7,217 nucleotides of DNA, from contig JAGODW010000070.1 of the NCBI GenBank assembly GCA_017998025.1, positions 1-7,217 of the forward strand. The letters run 5' to 3'. This DNA is from Spirochaetales bacterium. Its GTDB lineage: Bacteria; Spirochaetota; Spirochaetia; DTKZ01. The position numbers and the translations under genes were made by a program. Shown here in pieces: positions 6,739 through 7,217 of this stretch (its first letter is position 1; every line of letters begins with the position of its first letter). Below the pieces are notes generated by a model. It ran no database searches and was not told where the DNA came from. It was given only the letters and a program-made list of their open reading frames with translations.

Positions 6739-7217
6739 TCGGCCACACTCGCAGAATCGGACTTTTCCGGATGCTGTTTCGAGGCAGTAGATTCTTCCTT
6801 GTAATTTGCCTACCTCTCCTCCTTTTTAGCGGTTGTTCCCCCGAGGTAGACCTGGGAGAACGATTCGCCCTGGTCTACGGAGTCGCAAACTATGTGGAGG
6901 AAGTAAACCGTCTTCAGTTTAGCGATGATGATGCTCAGGATATAGGGGCGTTGCTCTGTTCCAGGGGGTACCCGGAGGACCACGTAAAGATCCGGATCGA
7001 TTCCGATGCCACCAAAGCCCAATTGCAGGCAGATTTTGAAGAACTTTCTCAGAGAGCCGGGAAAGACTCCCTCTTTGTTTTTTACTTCTCCGGCCACGGC
7101 TTACAGCTCTCGAGCATCGAAGTTTCCGGGGAGTATATTTTTCTGTACGATCCCATAAACACATCTTCCGGAGGGCGAATCAAAGACGATGAGCTGATGC
7201 AGCTTATTTCCCGAATT
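6735..7217 (+). CDS. Caspase/metacaspase-family (C14) lipoprotein, 3' end cut by window
   Basis: The visible 161 residues run off the window edge with the frame open. A basic N-terminus and hydrophobic stretch (20-31) end in LLFSGC, making C34 the probable lipidated residue and the protein an exported lipoprotein. The mature part starts a caspase-like fold: FALVYGVANY (44-53, first beta strand), FSDDDAQDIGALL (62-74, the usual position of the DA..l motif), and DSLFVFYFSGHG (111-122), the core strand carrying the catalytic His, H121. EYIFLYDP (133-140) is the typical stretch after it. The catalytic Cys normally follows the next strand and is beyond the window, so activity cannot be judged. Members of this clan usually cut after Arg/Lys (metacaspases) or Asp (caspases); which applies is unknown. 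The start overlaps the barrel-like gene's stop (ATGA), and GGAG lies 9 bases upstream. Confidence 0.9.
   Translation, partial: MIGHTRRIGLFRMLFRGSRFFLVICLPLLLFSGCSPEVDLGERFALVYGVANYVEEVNRLQFSDDDAQDIGALLCSRGYPEDHVKIRIDSDATKAQLQADFEELSQRAGKDSLFVFYFSGHGLQLSSIEVSGEYIFLYDPINTSSGGRIKDDELMQLISRI

Noticed and set aside
6810..7164. Two antisense open frames within the caspase-like gene
   Set aside because: The opposite strand encodes a clear caspase fold with a lipoprotein signal and ribosome binding site; these frames are shadows.

Overview
The window looks like chromosomal DNA from a diderm (Gram-negative-type) bacterium, most likely a spirochaete of the Treponema/Spirochaeta group. The grounds are relaxed-type lipobox sequences on two predicted lipoproteins, a MurG with the sequence HESD in place of the usual HEQN, a long DUF445 membrane protein, and a caspase-fold lipoprotein. 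This assignment is an inference from protein style; no rRNA or other marker gene is present. Coding density is very high: no gap between genes exceeds 64 bases, and neighbouring genes often overlap.

Left part (1-3153). A 3'-truncated murG (peptidoglycan lipid II synthesis) runs leftward off the window. Across a 64-base spacer, a PhoB-like response regulator and a PhoR-like sensor kinase run rightward, joined by an ATGA stop/start overlap. A TATAAT promoter and a GGAG ribosome binding site lie in front of the regulator.

Middle part (3099-6096). A leftward operon reads, in transcription order: an SH3b-domain lipoprotein, a 499-residue DUF445 membrane protein (8-base overlap), and a diguanylate cyclase with a degenerate N-terminal receiver domain (24-base gap). 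The cyclase converges on the sensor kinase, and the two coding regions overlap tail to tail by 55 bases.

Right part (6154-7217). Divergent from that operon, across 57 bases with a nearly symmetric -10 region, lie a secreted protein of probable beta-barrel type and a caspase/metacaspase-family lipoprotein that starts inside its stop codon and runs off the right edge. The caspase-like protein shows the histidine motif (SGHG); the region with the catalytic cysteine lies outside the window.

Most of the products concern the cell envelope (murG, SH3b lipoprotein, DUF445 protein, barrel-like protein, caspase lipoprotein) or signalling to it (PhoBR-like pair, c-di-GMP synthase). The least ordinary parts are the exported caspase-like protein coupled to a barrel-like partner, the REC-less-in-function GGDEF protein in an envelope operon, and the tail-to-tail gene overlap. 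I saw no mobile element, CRISPR array, tRNA or rRNA.
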